DNA of 64,000 bases, taken from assembly GCF_026343185.1 (NCBI RefSeq), contig NZ_JAPEMA010000001.1:2108001-2172000 (forward strand), written 5' to 3'. Numbering within the stretch: the first letter of the stretch is position 1; each line of letters begins with the position of its first letter. The notes beneath the pieces are model-generated. The model searched no databases, was not told the origin of the DNA, and was given only the letters and a program-made list of their open reading frames with translations. Below, in pieces: positions 1 through 8,051 of the stretch. The DNA comes from Streptomyces sp. NBC_00091. GTDB lineage: Bacteria; Actinomycetota; Actinomycetes; Streptomycetales; Streptomycetaceae. Both the position numbers and the translations under genes were made by a program.

Positions 1-75
1 GCAGGGCTGGCCGAGGTGAATGCGACGGTCGAGGTGGACGAGTTCGGGAAGCTGGCGCTACTGGCGCTGGAGTAA
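1..75 (+). CDS. 3' end of an unidentified gene (partial)
   Basis: The window opens inside a forward gene. Only the last 24 codons and the TAA stop at 73-75 are present, ending in FGKLALLALE. Too little remains to name a product. About 160 bases without a convincing gene separate it from the convergent HAD gene. Confidence 0.6.
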   Translation, partial: AGLAEVNATVEVDEFGKLALLALE

Positions 76-235
76 GGGCGCGTCCGGCCGTGAGCAATGC
101 ACGCGCGAACGCTGTGGTGGAGAGGCTCACCGCCATTGACTGGTGGGCCGCAGAGGACAGCCTCGAGCACGGAACTTCTTGTGCTCGACTCATGCGGGAG
201 TACTTTCGCCGCGCGGCCCTTCATTCCACTGCGCC

Positions 236-877
236 TTATCCCTCCACCCAGTGAGGCTGGGGTCCGGACGCGAAGGCGAGGATGTCGTGGACTGCTTCGC
301 TCAGGCTGCCGAAGTGGCGGTGCACGCCGTTCACCGCCACAGGGGTGTTGACGCCCCACACCCTCATCCCGGCGCGCAGCCCGGACTGCACCCCGGAGGG
401 GGCGTCCTCGATGACCAGGCAGTCCTCCGGTTTGGCACCAAGTCGCGCGGCGGCCTGCAGATACGGCACCGGAGACGGCTTGCCTTCCTCCACAGCGGCC
501 GCATCCACGAGAACGTCCGGGACGGGCAAGCCGGTCCGTGCGAAGCGTCCGCGCACCCGGTGCTCGTAGTTCGACGTCACCAGGGCCCAGCCTCGGGGGT
601 GCAGGGCACTCAGCAGCTCCGAGGCGCCGTCGAAGGCCGTGTAAGTACCGGACCGGACGTCCTCGTCCTCCAGCTCGTGCAGTACGGCCAGGCACTCCCG
701 AGGGTTCCGGTCCGGAGCGACCTGCGCGAAGGTCTCCATCGGCCTCGTCCGCAGCGCCACCCGGTAGACCTCATCGGGGTCGAGTCCGTACCGCTCCGCC
801 CACGTTCGCCACACCACGCGCTGATTGTCGACGGCATCGATCAGCGTGCCGTCGACATCAAACAGGACATACCTCAT
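236..877 (-). CDS. HAD-superfamily hydrolase (phosphatase/phosphoglucomutase-like)
   Basis: This 213-aa protein has the haloacid dehalogenase signatures. Motif I is FDVDGT with the nucleophile D7 and acid/base D9, motif II is T101-S102 in LVTSN, the motif III lysine is in GKPSP (about 132-136), and motif IV is VIEDAPSG (about 155-162). A helical cap lies between motifs I and II, as in the phosphoglycolate phosphatase/beta-phosphoglucomutase group. The ATG at 877 was chosen because motif I follows directly; the frame stays open further upstream but that stretch has no HAD features. The family dephosphorylates small phosphometabolites in the cytosol, and the substrate cannot be read from the sequence. 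It appears monocistronic. Confidence 0.85.
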   Translation of the reverse strand: MRYVLFDVDGTLIDAVDNQRVVWRTWAERYGLDPDEVYRVALRTRPMETFAQVAPDRNPRECLAVLHELEDEDVRSGTYTAFDGASELLSALHPRGWALVTSNYEHRVRGRFARTGLPVPDVLVDAAAVEEGKPSPVPYLQAAARLGAKPEDCLVIEDAPSGVQSGLRAGMRVWGVNTPVAVNGVHRHFGSLSEAVHDILAFASGPQPHWVEG

Positions 878-1012
878 CGCACCTGACGGCCCGGGTTCCC
901 TGATCACGCCTCGATCATGCCATCGGGTCCTGAGCAGGCAGTTTGCGGGACAAGCCTTGGGCACACTGGACACCTGCACGCCGGGTGTGGGGACGGCGGC
1001 CTGGAGGTACCG

Positions 1013-1465
1013 ATGGAGGAGCACGTGAACGGGAGCCGCACGCTTCAGGAATGGGGCGACGAGGGGCGTCGGAACGTCCTTGGGATCGCGGACATGCTGG
1101 GGGTTTCGGCTGATCGCTTCGAGGGTGAACCGATGACGCTGATTCCCGCACTGCAGCACTACGTCGACCGGCTTCCGCTCGAGGAGTTCGAGCAGTCCGA
1201 CTGGGTGACCCTTCACGCGGATCTGGTCTCGTACCTGGCCGAATTCCTCATTCGGCGGTACGGGGCGTCCTGGGAGGTCGCCGACGACCCGGACGGCCCC
1301 GTCGGGTACCAGTACGTCATCGAGGCCACGGGCTTCGACGGGGTCGTGCGGCGCGTCGATCCGTTCGCCGTGGTGGCGGGCGAGTTCCAGGAGCTGCCCG
1401 TCGAGGTCGTCAGGATGCTCGCCACCGCCGAGTACGCGCTGGGGCTCACGGTCGTCGTCGAGTAG
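1013..1465 (+). CDS. Hypothetical protein, 150 aa
   Basis: An acidic, soluble 150-aa protein with no signal peptide or membrane segment. The ATG at 1013 is preferred because GGAGG lies 5 bases upstream; in-frame starts further upstream exist. The middle contains an aromatic-rich segment (RRYGASWEV) and the C-terminal half looks like a beta/alpha domain, similar in style to small DUF proteins of actinomycetes. I do not recognise the family. It is convergent with the FUSC gene, with 3 bases between the stops. Confidence 0.65.
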   Translation: MEEHVNGSRTLQEWGDEGRRNVLGIADMLGVSADRFEGEPMTLIPALQHYVDRLPLEEFEQSDWVTLHADLVSYLAEFLIRRYGASWEVADDPDGPVGYQYVIEATGFDGVVRRVDPFAVVAGEFQELPVEVVRMLATAEYALGLTVVVE

Positions 1466-1468
1466 GCG

Positions 1469-2524
1469 TCACGGCCGGGGCGGCGCGAGGTCGTCCAAGA
1501 GGCCGGTGAAGGGCCGGCGCAGGGCCACCGCCGCCGGGCGGGAGTCCGCCGTGGTGTAGGCGGTCAGGGCGGCGCGGGCCGTGGTCACCGCCGGGCCGGG
1601 GTCGGTTCCGGAGAGGGTGTCCTCGATGGCGCGGGCCGTGAGGGAGGCGAGGGCGGGGAGGCGCAGCCTGGCCCGGGCTAGGTCCGCGGCGAGGTCCGTC
1701 CGGCCGGCGAAGGCGGCGACCTCCCGGGCCAGGGTCGTGAGGTGTGGGGTGAGGCCGTCGGCGGTGGCGATGGTGGCGGCCTGGCGCCGGACGGTGTCCC
1801 GGTACCGGCGGCGCAGCGGGTTGAACCGCATGGCGCGTTCGGCTTCGCGGGCGCGGGCGGCGTCCGCGTGGACCGCCTCGGCGTGGGCGGTGACGAGGGC
1901 GAGGTTGTCGCGGGCGGCGGCGGGGTCCGGGGCGCCCAGGGCCGCCACGGTGCCGGTGAGGGCGCGGGTCAGGCGTACGCGGCAGTCCTCGGCGAGGTCG
2001 GCCAGGATCCGGTGCGGGTCGGGCGGCCACAGCAGCGGGGCGAGCAGGACCGTCACCGCCGCGCCCGCCACCGTCTCCCAGACGCGGTGCCATCCGTAGG
2101 CGTCGGGTGAAGCGTTGGCGAAGACCAGCAGCGAGGACGCAGCCACCTGGATGTTCAGCCCCCCGCCGGCCCGCAGGACCATCCCGACGCCCAGCCCCAG
2201 GGCCACCACCAGCGCCAGTGTGAGGGTCGAGGGGCGCAGTACGTTCAGGACCGCGATCCCGATCAGCACCCCCGCCACCACCCCCAGGGACCGCGACACC
2301 GAGGCGCCGAGCGCCGTCACCGGATCGCCGCGCAGGGCCACCAGCGGCACGACCGCCGCGTAGACCGGGGGCTGGTCGGCGCCCAGCCACAGCGCCACCT
2401 GCCAGGCGGCGGCGACGGTGACCACGATGCGCGCCGCAGCCGGGAAGTCGGTACGCACGAGGGCGGCGAGGGCGGCGCGTTCACGGGCCCGGCGAGCCCG
2501 TACGGGCGGAAGGGGCACGGGCAC
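1469..2524 (-). CDS. FUSC-family membrane protein (putative aromatic-acid exporter)
   Basis: A 351-aa protein whose first half (about residues 28-165) is a string of hydrophobic helices such as LTLALVVALGLGVG, followed by a soluble helical C-terminal half rich in Ala and Arg. This is the layout of the FUSC/ArAE family, which exports aromatic carboxylates and similar compounds through the inner membrane. The start used is a GTG at 2524 without an obvious ribosome binding site, so the true start may lie a few codons downstream. It is transcribed towards the convergent hypothetical gene. Substrate unknown. Confidence 0.75.
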   Translation of the reverse strand: MPVPLPPVRARRARERAALAALVRTDFPAAARIVVTVAAAWQVALWLGADQPPVYAAVVPLVALRGDPVTALGASVSRSLGVVAGVLIGIAVLNVLRPSTLTLALVVALGLGVGMVLRAGGGLNIQVAASSLLVFANASPDAYGWHRVWETVAGAAVTVLLAPLLWPPDPHRILADLAEDCRVRLTRALTGTVAALGAPDPAAARDNLALVTAHAEAVHADAARAREAERAMRFNPLRRRYRDTVRRQAATIATADGLTPHLTTLAREVAAFAGRTDLAADLARARLRLPALASLTARAIEDTLSGTDPGPAVTTARAALTAYTTADSRPAAVALRRPFTGLLDDLAPPRP

Positions 2525-2557
2525 AGGGTGCGGCCACCGGACGGCCCACCGCCCCCA

Positions 2558-4033
2558 TTACGCCGACAGCGGCATGTCACACCCCCTGCACCCCACCCCT
2601 GCCGCGTACGCCGCCACGTGCTCCGGCGTCGTGCCCGCCCAGGCGATGTAGCCGTCCGGCCGGACGAGGAAGACGCCGTCGCCGTACGCCTCGTACGAGG
2701 GGATGCGCACGGTGCGTACGCCCGGCAGCTCCGGAAGGGCGGCCGAGGGCTCGCCGACGGACAGCAGGGTCCAGTGCGGTCCCCGGAACGCGTCGAAGAG
2801 CCGGACTCCGCCACGGATGCCGTCCGGGGCCCGGTCGCCGGCCCGGAGGGCGTCGGCGGGCAGGTCCGTACGGGTCTCCGCCGCCAGCGACGAGCCCCGG
2901 TAGCCGAGGCCGAGCTGCTGGGTGGCCGCCCCGCGCCGGGCCTCGCCGCGGTGGATCCGGGTCGACAGGCCGAGCATCTCGGCGGCGACGGGCAGCCGCT
3001 CCTCCTCGTACGAGGCGAGCAGGCTCTCCGGGGCCGCCCCGCGCAGGACCGCGGCCAGCTTCCAGCCCAGGTTGTAGGCGTCCTGGACGCTGGTGTTGAG
3101 CCCCTGCCCGCCGGCGGGCGAGTGGACGTGCGCGGCGTCGCCGACGAGGAAGATCCGGCCCTCCCGGAACCGGTCGGCCATCGCCGCGCGCGGCCGGAAG
3201 TCCGAGGCCCAGCGCACCTCGGTCACATCGGCGGGATCCAGGTGCGAGCGGGCGGCGATCACCTCGCGGACGCCGTCGAGGGAGAGGTCGATGTCCCCGC
3301 CGCCCTCGGGGAGTTGCGCGGCGACCTGGAAGTCGGCGGTCCCGGCCAGGGGGCAGATCGCGAGGAATCCGGTGCCGTCGGCGGCGGCGGGCGGGAAGAC
3401 GTGCCAGTGCTCCCGGTCGAGGCCGGTGATGCGGACGTCGGCCACCAGCATCGGGTTCGGGTCCACGGTCTCGCCCGTCATCCCGATCCCGAGGGCGCGC
3501 CGCACCGTCGAGCGGCCCCCGTCGGCGGCGACGGCGTACCGCGCCCGGACGGGCGCGCCGGAGGCGAACTCGGCCGTCACCCCGTCCGCGTCCTGCACGA
3601 TGCCCACCAGCTCCCGGCCGAAGGCGACGCCCCCGCCCAGCTCGGCGAGCCGGGCCAGGAGGATCTCCTGCGTGCGCCACTGCGGCACCATCCAGGGCTC
3701 GTGGTACGGCGCGCCCTCGCCCGGCTCGGTCTCGTCGGACATCACGTGCTCGCCCAGCTGCTTCCCGTCCTGCCAGATCATTCCGACCGGGTACGGGCCG
3801 CCGGCCGCCCGGACCGCGTCGTGGACGCCGAGGTCGTCGAGGACCTCCAGGGTGCGCGGCTGGATGCCCTTGCCGCGGGATCCGGGGAAGAGGCCGGCCG
3901 TCCGCTCCGCGAGGAGGGCGCGCACCCCGTGCCGGGCGAGGTCCACGGCGAGGGCGAGCCCGGCGGGCCCCGCCCCGACGATCAGTACGTCCGTCGTCAG
4001 TACGCCCGTGTCCGTGAGTACGTCCGCGTCCAT
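2558..4033 (-). CDS. FAD-dependent aromatic monooxygenase (PheA/TetX/Rox-like)
   Basis: A 491-aa class A flavoprotein hydroxylase. The dinucleotide-binding GAGPAG is at residues 20-25, the second FAD motif LVGDAAHVHSP with the following GGQGLNTS lies near residue 285, and a thioredoxin-like C-terminal domain ends the protein, as in phenol hydroxylases and rifampicin/tetracycline-modifying monooxygenases. It should hydroxylate an aromatic or polyketide substrate using NAD(P)H and oxygen. The ATG at 4033 has AAGGAG six bases upstream. It is divergent from a TetR gene, and the proximal operator copy overlaps its leader, so repression by that TetR is likely. Its substrate, and probably the inducer, is unknown. 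Confidence 0.88.
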   Translation of the reverse strand: MDADVLTDTGVLTTDVLIVGAGPAGLALAVDLARHGVRALLAERTAGLFPGSRGKGIQPRTLEVLDDLGVHDAVRAAGGPYPVGMIWQDGKQLGEHVMSDETEPGEGAPYHEPWMVPQWRTQEILLARLAELGGGVAFGRELVGIVQDADGVTAEFASGAPVRARYAVAADGGRSTVRRALGIGMTGETVDPNPMLVADVRITGLDREHWHVFPPAAADGTGFLAICPLAGTADFQVAAQLPEGGGDIDLSLDGVREVIAARSHLDPADVTEVRWASDFRPRAAMADRFREGRIFLVGDAAHVHSPAGGQGLNTSVQDAYNLGWKLAAVLRGAAPESLLASYEEERLPVAAEMLGLSTRIHRGEARRGAATQQLGLGYRGSSLAAETRTDLPADALRAGDRAPDGIRGGVRLFDAFRGPHWTLLSVGEPSAALPELPGVRTVRIPSYEAYGDGVFLVRPDGYIAWAGTTPEHVAAYAAGVGCRGCDMPLSA

Positions 4034-4043
4034 GACCTTCTCC

Positions 4044-4056
4044 TTAACGCTGTTAA
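4044..4056. promoter_or_regulatory. Palindromic operator copy 1 (TetR type)
   Basis: TTAACGCTGTTAA is a perfect palindrome (TTAAC-N3-GTTAA), extended by an outer C/G pair. It lies just upstream of the ribosome binding site of the monooxygenase gene. An identical copy sits at 4080-4092, with centres 36 bp apart. Confidence 0.75.
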
Positions 4057-4079
4057 GTTCCGTCCCCACGAGAGTGCCC

Positions 4080-4092
4080 TTAACGCTGTTAA
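4080..4092. promoter_or_regulatory. Palindromic operator copy 2 (TetR type)
   Basis: This is the second exact copy of TTAACGCTGTTAA. It ends 10 bases before the GTG start of the TetR gene, so binding here would autoregulate it. There is no room for a Shine-Dalgarno sequence between operator and start, which suggests a leaderless or very short transcript. Confidence 0.75.
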
Positions 4093-4102
4093 ACTGTCAA
4101 GC

Positions 4103-4753
4103 GTGGTTACGCGCAGATCCCCCAAGCTGGACAAGAAGCAGGCCGTCGACACCTCGCTGAGGCTGCTCAACGAGCTGGGCCTGGACGGGCTCAGCCTGCG
4201 GGCCATCGCCAAGGAGCTGGACGTCCAGGCACCCGCCCTGTACTGGCACTTCAAGAACAAGCAGGAGCTGCTCGACGAGATGGCGACGGAGATGTACCGC
4301 CGGATGGTCGCGGACGCCGCGCTCTCCCCGGACCTCTCCTGGCAGGACCGCCTCCTCGCCGCCAACCGCGGCCTGCGCACCGCCCTGCTCCGCTACCGCG
4401 ACGGCGCGAAGGTCTTCAGCGGCTCCCGCTTCACCGGCACCGAGCACGCCGTCGAGATGGAGGCGAACCTCCGCGCCCTCGTCGCGGCGGGCTTCGAGCT
4501 CCCCCAGGCCGTCCGCGCCACCACCACGGCCTACTTCTTCACCCTCGGCTTCGTCACCGAGGAACAGGGCGTGGAGCCGCTCCCCGGCGAGCGCCGGGAG
4601 GGCTTCGACGTGGACGAGCGCGCCGAGCGGCTGGCCGACTTCCCCCTCGCCGCCGAGGCCGGCGCCGAGCTCTTCCAGGACTACGACGAGGGCTTCGAGG
4701 AAGGCCTGCGCCTGGTGATCGCGGGCATCGCGGCCCGGTACGGGGTCGCCTGA
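4103..4753 (+). CDS. TetR-family repressor with TetR-type C-terminal sensor domain
   Basis: A 216-aa regulator. The N-terminal helix-turn-helix spans about residues 15-50 (LSLRAIAKELDVQAPALYWHF), and the C-terminal part fits the TetR_C drug-sensing domain rather than the generic AcrR type. The GTG at 4103 is chosen because it directly follows the operator and gives the usual spacing to the HTH. It is divergent from the flavin monooxygenase and probably represses both genes through the twin operators. Its TGA overlaps the ATG of the next gene, so the pentapeptide protein is co-transcribed. Confidence 0.85.
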   Translation: MVTRRSPKLDKKQAVDTSLRLLNELGLDGLSLRAIAKELDVQAPALYWHFKNKQELLDEMATEMYRRMVADAALSPDLSWQDRLLAANRGLRTALLRYRDGAKVFSGSRFTGTEHAVEMEANLRALVAAGFELPQAVRATTTAYFFTLGFVTEEQGVEPLPGERREGFDVDERAERLADFPLAAEAGAELFQDYDEGFEEGLRLVIAGIAARYGVA

Positions 4754-6138
4754 TGAGCGGACAGGGCTACGGCTTCCTCCTCGCCGGGAAGGTGGAACCG
4801 CAGGACCTCGCCCGGGTACTGGACGAGGTGTTCGCGGCGGGCACGGGGGCCGTCGAGGTCGCACCCCAGTGGGATGCCGACGCCTGGCGGTGGGACACGC
4901 CCGTCCAGTGCGGGTACGAGTGGTTCAGCCACGGCGACATCGCCGGTGCGCTCCACGTCTACGCCGGTCCCGCCGTGCCGGATCCGCCGTCCGGCGAGAC
5001 CATCGCGCGGGCGCTGGCACGGGAGTTGGGGACGGCGGTGCTGGTCGACTGGCGGACCCACCCGTGGGTCGAGCAGGTCCTCACCCCCGGAGGCGGGGCC
5101 ACCTTCGCGCGGGTAGACGACCTGGAGGGGGACGCCGAGGGGTGCGAGGTGACCGCGACGCACGCCTGGGTCGAGGAGTTCCCGAACGCCGTGGTCGAGG
5201 GGCTTCCCGAGGTGGTGCGGCACGCACCCCTCGCGCCCCAAGGCACCGCCCCCCGCCTGTGGCTGTGGACCGACCTGATCTGCCGCATGGAGGCCGGGTG
5301 GCCCCCCGTGCGCTGGTACGGGATCGACATGTACCGGGAGAACCTGGAGTCCCGCGACGAGCTGCGCGACCTGGAAGGCGACCCCGAGCTGGGGGCCCAG
5401 CTGGAGGCCCTCGACGCCAGGTTCCGGGCCGTGACCGTCGAGGACGCCGGCCTGGAGATCGGCGCCGACCCGGCCGCCACCCCCTGGTATTGGCACCGGC
5501 GCCCCGCCGTACTGCCCTGGCGGGTGCTGCTGCCCGCCGACCCGGAGGCCGCCGACCGGCTGTGGGAGTGGGTCCTGGCCGGGGCTTCGGGCGGGGAGGA
5601 CCTGATGGGGCTCGACCTCAGCGGGGCGGTGCTGGACGGCGCCGACTTCACCGAGTCCTGGGCCTACGACGCCAAGTTCGCCGGCGCCCGCCTGGTCGGA
5701 GCCTGCTTCTACCGCTCCCACCTCAAGGGCGCCGACCTCTCCGGGGCCGACGCCACCGGCGCCTGCTTCGTACGGGCCGACCTCGACGAGTCCGTCCTGC
5801 GCGGCACCGTCCTCGACGGGGCCGACCTCGTCCGGGCCGAGCTGTACGGGGCCGACCTGCGCGGCGCGAGCCTGCGCGGCGCCCGCATCCTGGGGGCGGT
5901 GCTGCTGGAGACCGACCTGCGCGGGGCCGACCTCAGCGGCGCGGTCCTCCAGGAGAACTCCTTCGGGGTGACGGTGGACGACAGCACCGTGGTGGCGGGA
6001 CTGACCGGCACCGTCTTCGGGCCGGCGGAACACGTCGCACCGGACGGGTCCCGCACCACCCTCGCCGGCGGCGAGCTGGAGGACTGGATAGCGGCGCGCG
6101 GAGGCGACGTACGCGTCCTCACACCGCGCCGGCCGTAA
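4753..6138 (+). CDS. Pentapeptide-repeat protein with a large N-terminal domain
   Basis: A 461-aa protein. Residues 1-280 form an acidic, Trp-rich globular region of unknown function. From about residue 284 to 415 the sequence is a run of A(D/N)LxG pentapeptides (for example GADLSGADATGACF), which form a right-handed quadrilateral beta helix. Such helices can mimic DNA or act as scaffolds, as in Qnr/MfpA gyrase protectors. The start overlaps the TetR stop (ATGA), so it belongs to the TetR transcript. Whether it protects against the compound sensed by that TetR is inference. Confidence 0.8.
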   Translation: MSGQGYGFLLAGKVEPQDLARVLDEVFAAGTGAVEVAPQWDADAWRWDTPVQCGYEWFSHGDIAGALHVYAGPAVPDPPSGETIARALARELGTAVLVDWRTHPWVEQVLTPGGGATFARVDDLEGDAEGCEVTATHAWVEEFPNAVVEGLPEVVRHAPLAPQGTAPRLWLWTDLICRMEAGWPPVRWYGIDMYRENLESRDELRDLEGDPELGAQLEALDARFRAVTVEDAGLEIGADPAATPWYWHRRPAVLPWRVLLPADPEAADRLWEWVLAGASGGEDLMGLDLSGAVLDGADFTESWAYDAKFAGARLVGACFYRSHLKGADLSGADATGACFVRADLDESVLRGTVLDGADLVRAELYGADLRGASLRGARILGAVLLETDLRGADLSGAVLQENSFGVTVDDSTVVAGLTGTVFGPAEHVAPDGSRTTLAGGELEDWIAARGGDVRVLTPRRP

Positions 6139-6316
6139 TCCGGCACGGCGGAACCGATTTGTGGGTGGCGGCGTGCGGTCGTGCACGCCCCGAGCGCGGC
6201 ACGGCAGCCGCCACCCCACGACCCGCACTCGTCAAGGCACAGGACCCTTGGCGTCCCCTCGCGACGAATCGCTCACCACCAGGGTGATCAACAGGTGACA
6301 AACCGTCAACACCTCG

Positions 6317-6817
6317 TTAGAGGTACACGTGCGGTTCCCTCATAAGCCCACAATTTTTCAGAGTCCCTTTTGGGGTCCCTTTCGGGGTTCCCTTCGAGGT
6401 CCCTTTCGGGGCTGCTTCCGGAGCCTCCGTCACGGCCCGGTCGATCTCGCACCAGATGCGTTTGCCCGCGCCCTCGCGCTGCCAGCCCCACCGGTCCGCG
6501 AGCCCGTCCACCAGCTCCAGCCCGCGCCCGCCGGTGTCCTCGCCGCCGGCCTGCCGCCGGGCCGGCGCCCGGTCGCTCGCGTCGGCCACCTCGACCCGCA
6601 CCCCCGGCTCCCCGAACAGCATCCGCAGCACGGCCGGACAGCCCGTGTGCACGACCGCGTTCGTGACCAGCTCGGAGATCAGGAGGATCAGCGTCTCGGC
6701 GAGCGGCTCGTCATCCCCTATGCCGGACCCCGCCAGCCGGGACCGCGCCCACCGGCGCGCCCGGCCGACCTCGGCGGGGTCCGGTCCTACCTCCAGCTGT
6801 ACCTGAAGCACCTGCAC
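6317..6817 (-). CDS. RsbW-like ATP-binding protein (anti-sigma serine kinase family)
   Basis: A 166-aa GHKL-fold protein. The N box is ELVTNAVVHTG, the G1 region is DASDRAP, and the G2 region is GGRGLELVDGLADRWGW. These are the features of the HATPase_c_2 serine kinases that are numerous in Streptomyces and act on anti-sigma antagonists or as stand-alone regulators. The last 30 residues carry a KGT/KGTP tandem repeat encoded by a 12-base DNA repeat, outside the catalytic fold. The XRE/DUF397 neighbours often seen beside such genes are absent. Confidence 0.85.
   Translation of the reverse strand: MQVLQVQLEVGPDPAEVGRARRWARSRLAGSGIGDDEPLAETLILLISELVTNAVVHTGCPAVLRMLFGEPGVRVEVADASDRAPARRQAGGEDTGGRGLELVDGLADRWGWQREGAGKRIWCEIDRAVTEAPEAAPKGTSKGTPKGTPKGTLKNCGLMREPHVYL
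6364..6411. repeat. Four 12-bp tandem repeats inside the kinase gene
   Basis: Four consecutive 12-base units (TCCCTTTTGGGG, TCCCTTTCGGGG, TTCCCTTCGAGG, TCCCTTTCGGGG) encode the K-G-T-x repeats near the protein C-terminus. Because 12 is a multiple of three, copy-number change would keep the frame. Confidence 0.8.
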
Positions 6818-7119
6818 CGCTCACACCATCCGAACCGGCGGACACTTCGCCTCGCGACAGGATGGGATCACCGACTGTGATCCCCGTGCCGAGCAGCATG
6901 GTTGACATACAGTCACCACAACAAGCGCTTCGGGCATATTCCAGCGCGAAGGAGTAGGCGTGGTGCATACTGTGCGACGCTCACGCCGCTCAACCGCTCG
7001 CATCGTCGGAGCGTACCGTGGCACACCCCTGCCACCGGGCCGCATCGAGGTGGGCGAAGGACACAAACCGATATCAACTCTCTGTAATCGGACATGCGTC
7101 CCGCGCCGTCCCTCCCGTA
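6818..7119. other. Intergenic region, no convincing gene
   Basis: This gap of about 300 bases lies between the start of the ATP-binding kinase gene and the 3' end of the acyl-CoA dehydrogenase. It holds a TTGACA at 6902-6907 and a GAAGGAG followed by GTG at 6960. The ORF that follows is basic, has no family features and runs into the antisense of the dehydrogenase, so I do not call it. The kinase promoter must lie near 6820-6900. Confidence 0.4.
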
Positions 7120-7149
7120 ACAACCTGCTACGACACAACCTGCTACGAC
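7120..7149. repeat. 15-bp perfect direct repeat at the dehydrogenase 3' end
   Basis: ACAACCTGCTACGAC occurs twice in tandem. The second copy contains the stop codon (CTA on this strand, 7143-7145) of the acyl-CoA dehydrogenase gene, so the duplication starts exactly around its C-terminus. Confidence 0.7.
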
Positions 7150-8051
7150 GCGTCGTCCGCGAGCAGCCGCTCCGCCAGCAGCTCCTCCGCCTCCGCCGCC
7201 GTGCGCCACTGCTCCGCCCGCACCCAGGCCCGCTTCAGGTGCAGGTGCACGTCCGCCTCCCACGTGAACCCCATCCCGCCGTGCACCTGGAGGCAGTCCC
7301 GGGCGCCCCGCACGGCCGCCCCGTCCGCGAGCAGCTTGGCGGTGGCGATCTCGGCGGGGTCCCCGGTCACCGCCGCCGCGTAGACCGCCGTACGCGCCAC
7401 CTCGGCCCGTACCAGCATCCGCGCGCACAGGTGCTTGACGGCCTGGAAGCCCCCGATCGGCTGCCCGAACTGCTCGCGCTCCCCCGCATACCGCACCGCC
7501 AGCTCCACCGTCCGCACCGCGCTTCCGGCCTGCAGCGCGGCCGTCAGCAGCGCCCCGGTGTCCCGGTACTCGGCACCCGGCGCCGAACCCGACGCCCGCC
7601 ACAGCGGGGTCAGCGGGTCCGCCGAGCGCACCGGCTCGCCCGCCGGGACCCCGGGCATCCCGAGGACGGCGTCGGCCTCCCCCAGGTGGGTCACCAGCGG
7701 CCCGTCCAGATCGAAGGCGGTCACCACCGCCGAGCCGGACGCCGCCCCCCGGACCACTCCGGCGGCCAGGTGGGTGGCCACCAGCGGTCCCGGCAGCAGT
7801 GCCCGCCCGGCCTCCTCGAAGACGAGCACCGCCTCCGGCAGGCCCAGGCCCACCCCGCCCTCGGCTTCGGGGAGCCGCAGCGAGAAGAAGCCCGCCTCGC
7901 CCAGCTCCCGCCAGAGGGCACGGTCCACGCCCGCGCCGCTGTCCACCGAGGCCCGCAGCGCCTCGCGCCCGTACCGCCCGGCCAGCAGGTTCCGTACGCC
8001 CGCCCGCAGGTCCCGCTGTTCCTCGGTCTCCTGGAAGTCCACGGCGCTCAC
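7143..8051 (-). CDS. Acyl-CoA dehydrogenase, short subunit
   Basis: A 302-aa acyl-CoA dehydrogenase, shorter than the usual 380 or so residues because the middle beta domain is reduced. The C-terminal helical domain motifs are clear: REQFGQPIGGFQAVKH and QVHGGMGFTWEADVHLH. The GTG start overlaps the stop of the larger dehydrogenase (GTGA). In actinobacteria, adjacent short and long FadE proteins often form alpha2beta2 heterotetramers that oxidise sterol side chains or other bulky acyl-CoAs, so a partner role is likely. It is last in an operon of three reverse-strand genes. Confidence 0.87.
   Translation of the reverse strand: MSAVDFQETEEQRDLRAGVRNLLAGRYGREALRASVDSGAGVDRALWRELGEAGFFSLRLPEAEGGVGLGLPEAVLVFEEAGRALLPGPLVATHLAAGVVRGAASGSAVVTAFDLDGPLVTHLGEADAVLGMPGVPAGEPVRSADPLTPLWRASGSAPGAEYRDTGALLTAALQAGSAVRTVELAVRYAGEREQFGQPIGGFQAVKHLCARMLVRAEVARTAVYAAAVTGDPAEIATAKLLADGAAVRGARDCLQVHGGMGFTWEADVHLHLKRAWVRAEQWRTAAEAEELLAERLLADDAS

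Noticed and set aside
114..254. Small forward ORF with two GTG starts between the first gene and HAD
   Set aside because: It lacks a ribosome binding site, overlaps the HAD 3' end and has no family pattern. It may be a remnant but the support is too weak.
2528..4102. Long forward frame upstream of the TetR gene, opposite the monooxygenase
   Set aside because: It is the GC-rich shadow of the monooxygenase; the TetR start is fixed by the operator and HTH position.
6960..7145. Possible small forward gene beginning GTG after GAAGGAG
   Set aside because: The ribosome binding site is good, but the product is a basic sequence without family pattern and the frame simply continues through the antisense of the acyl-CoA dehydrogenase.
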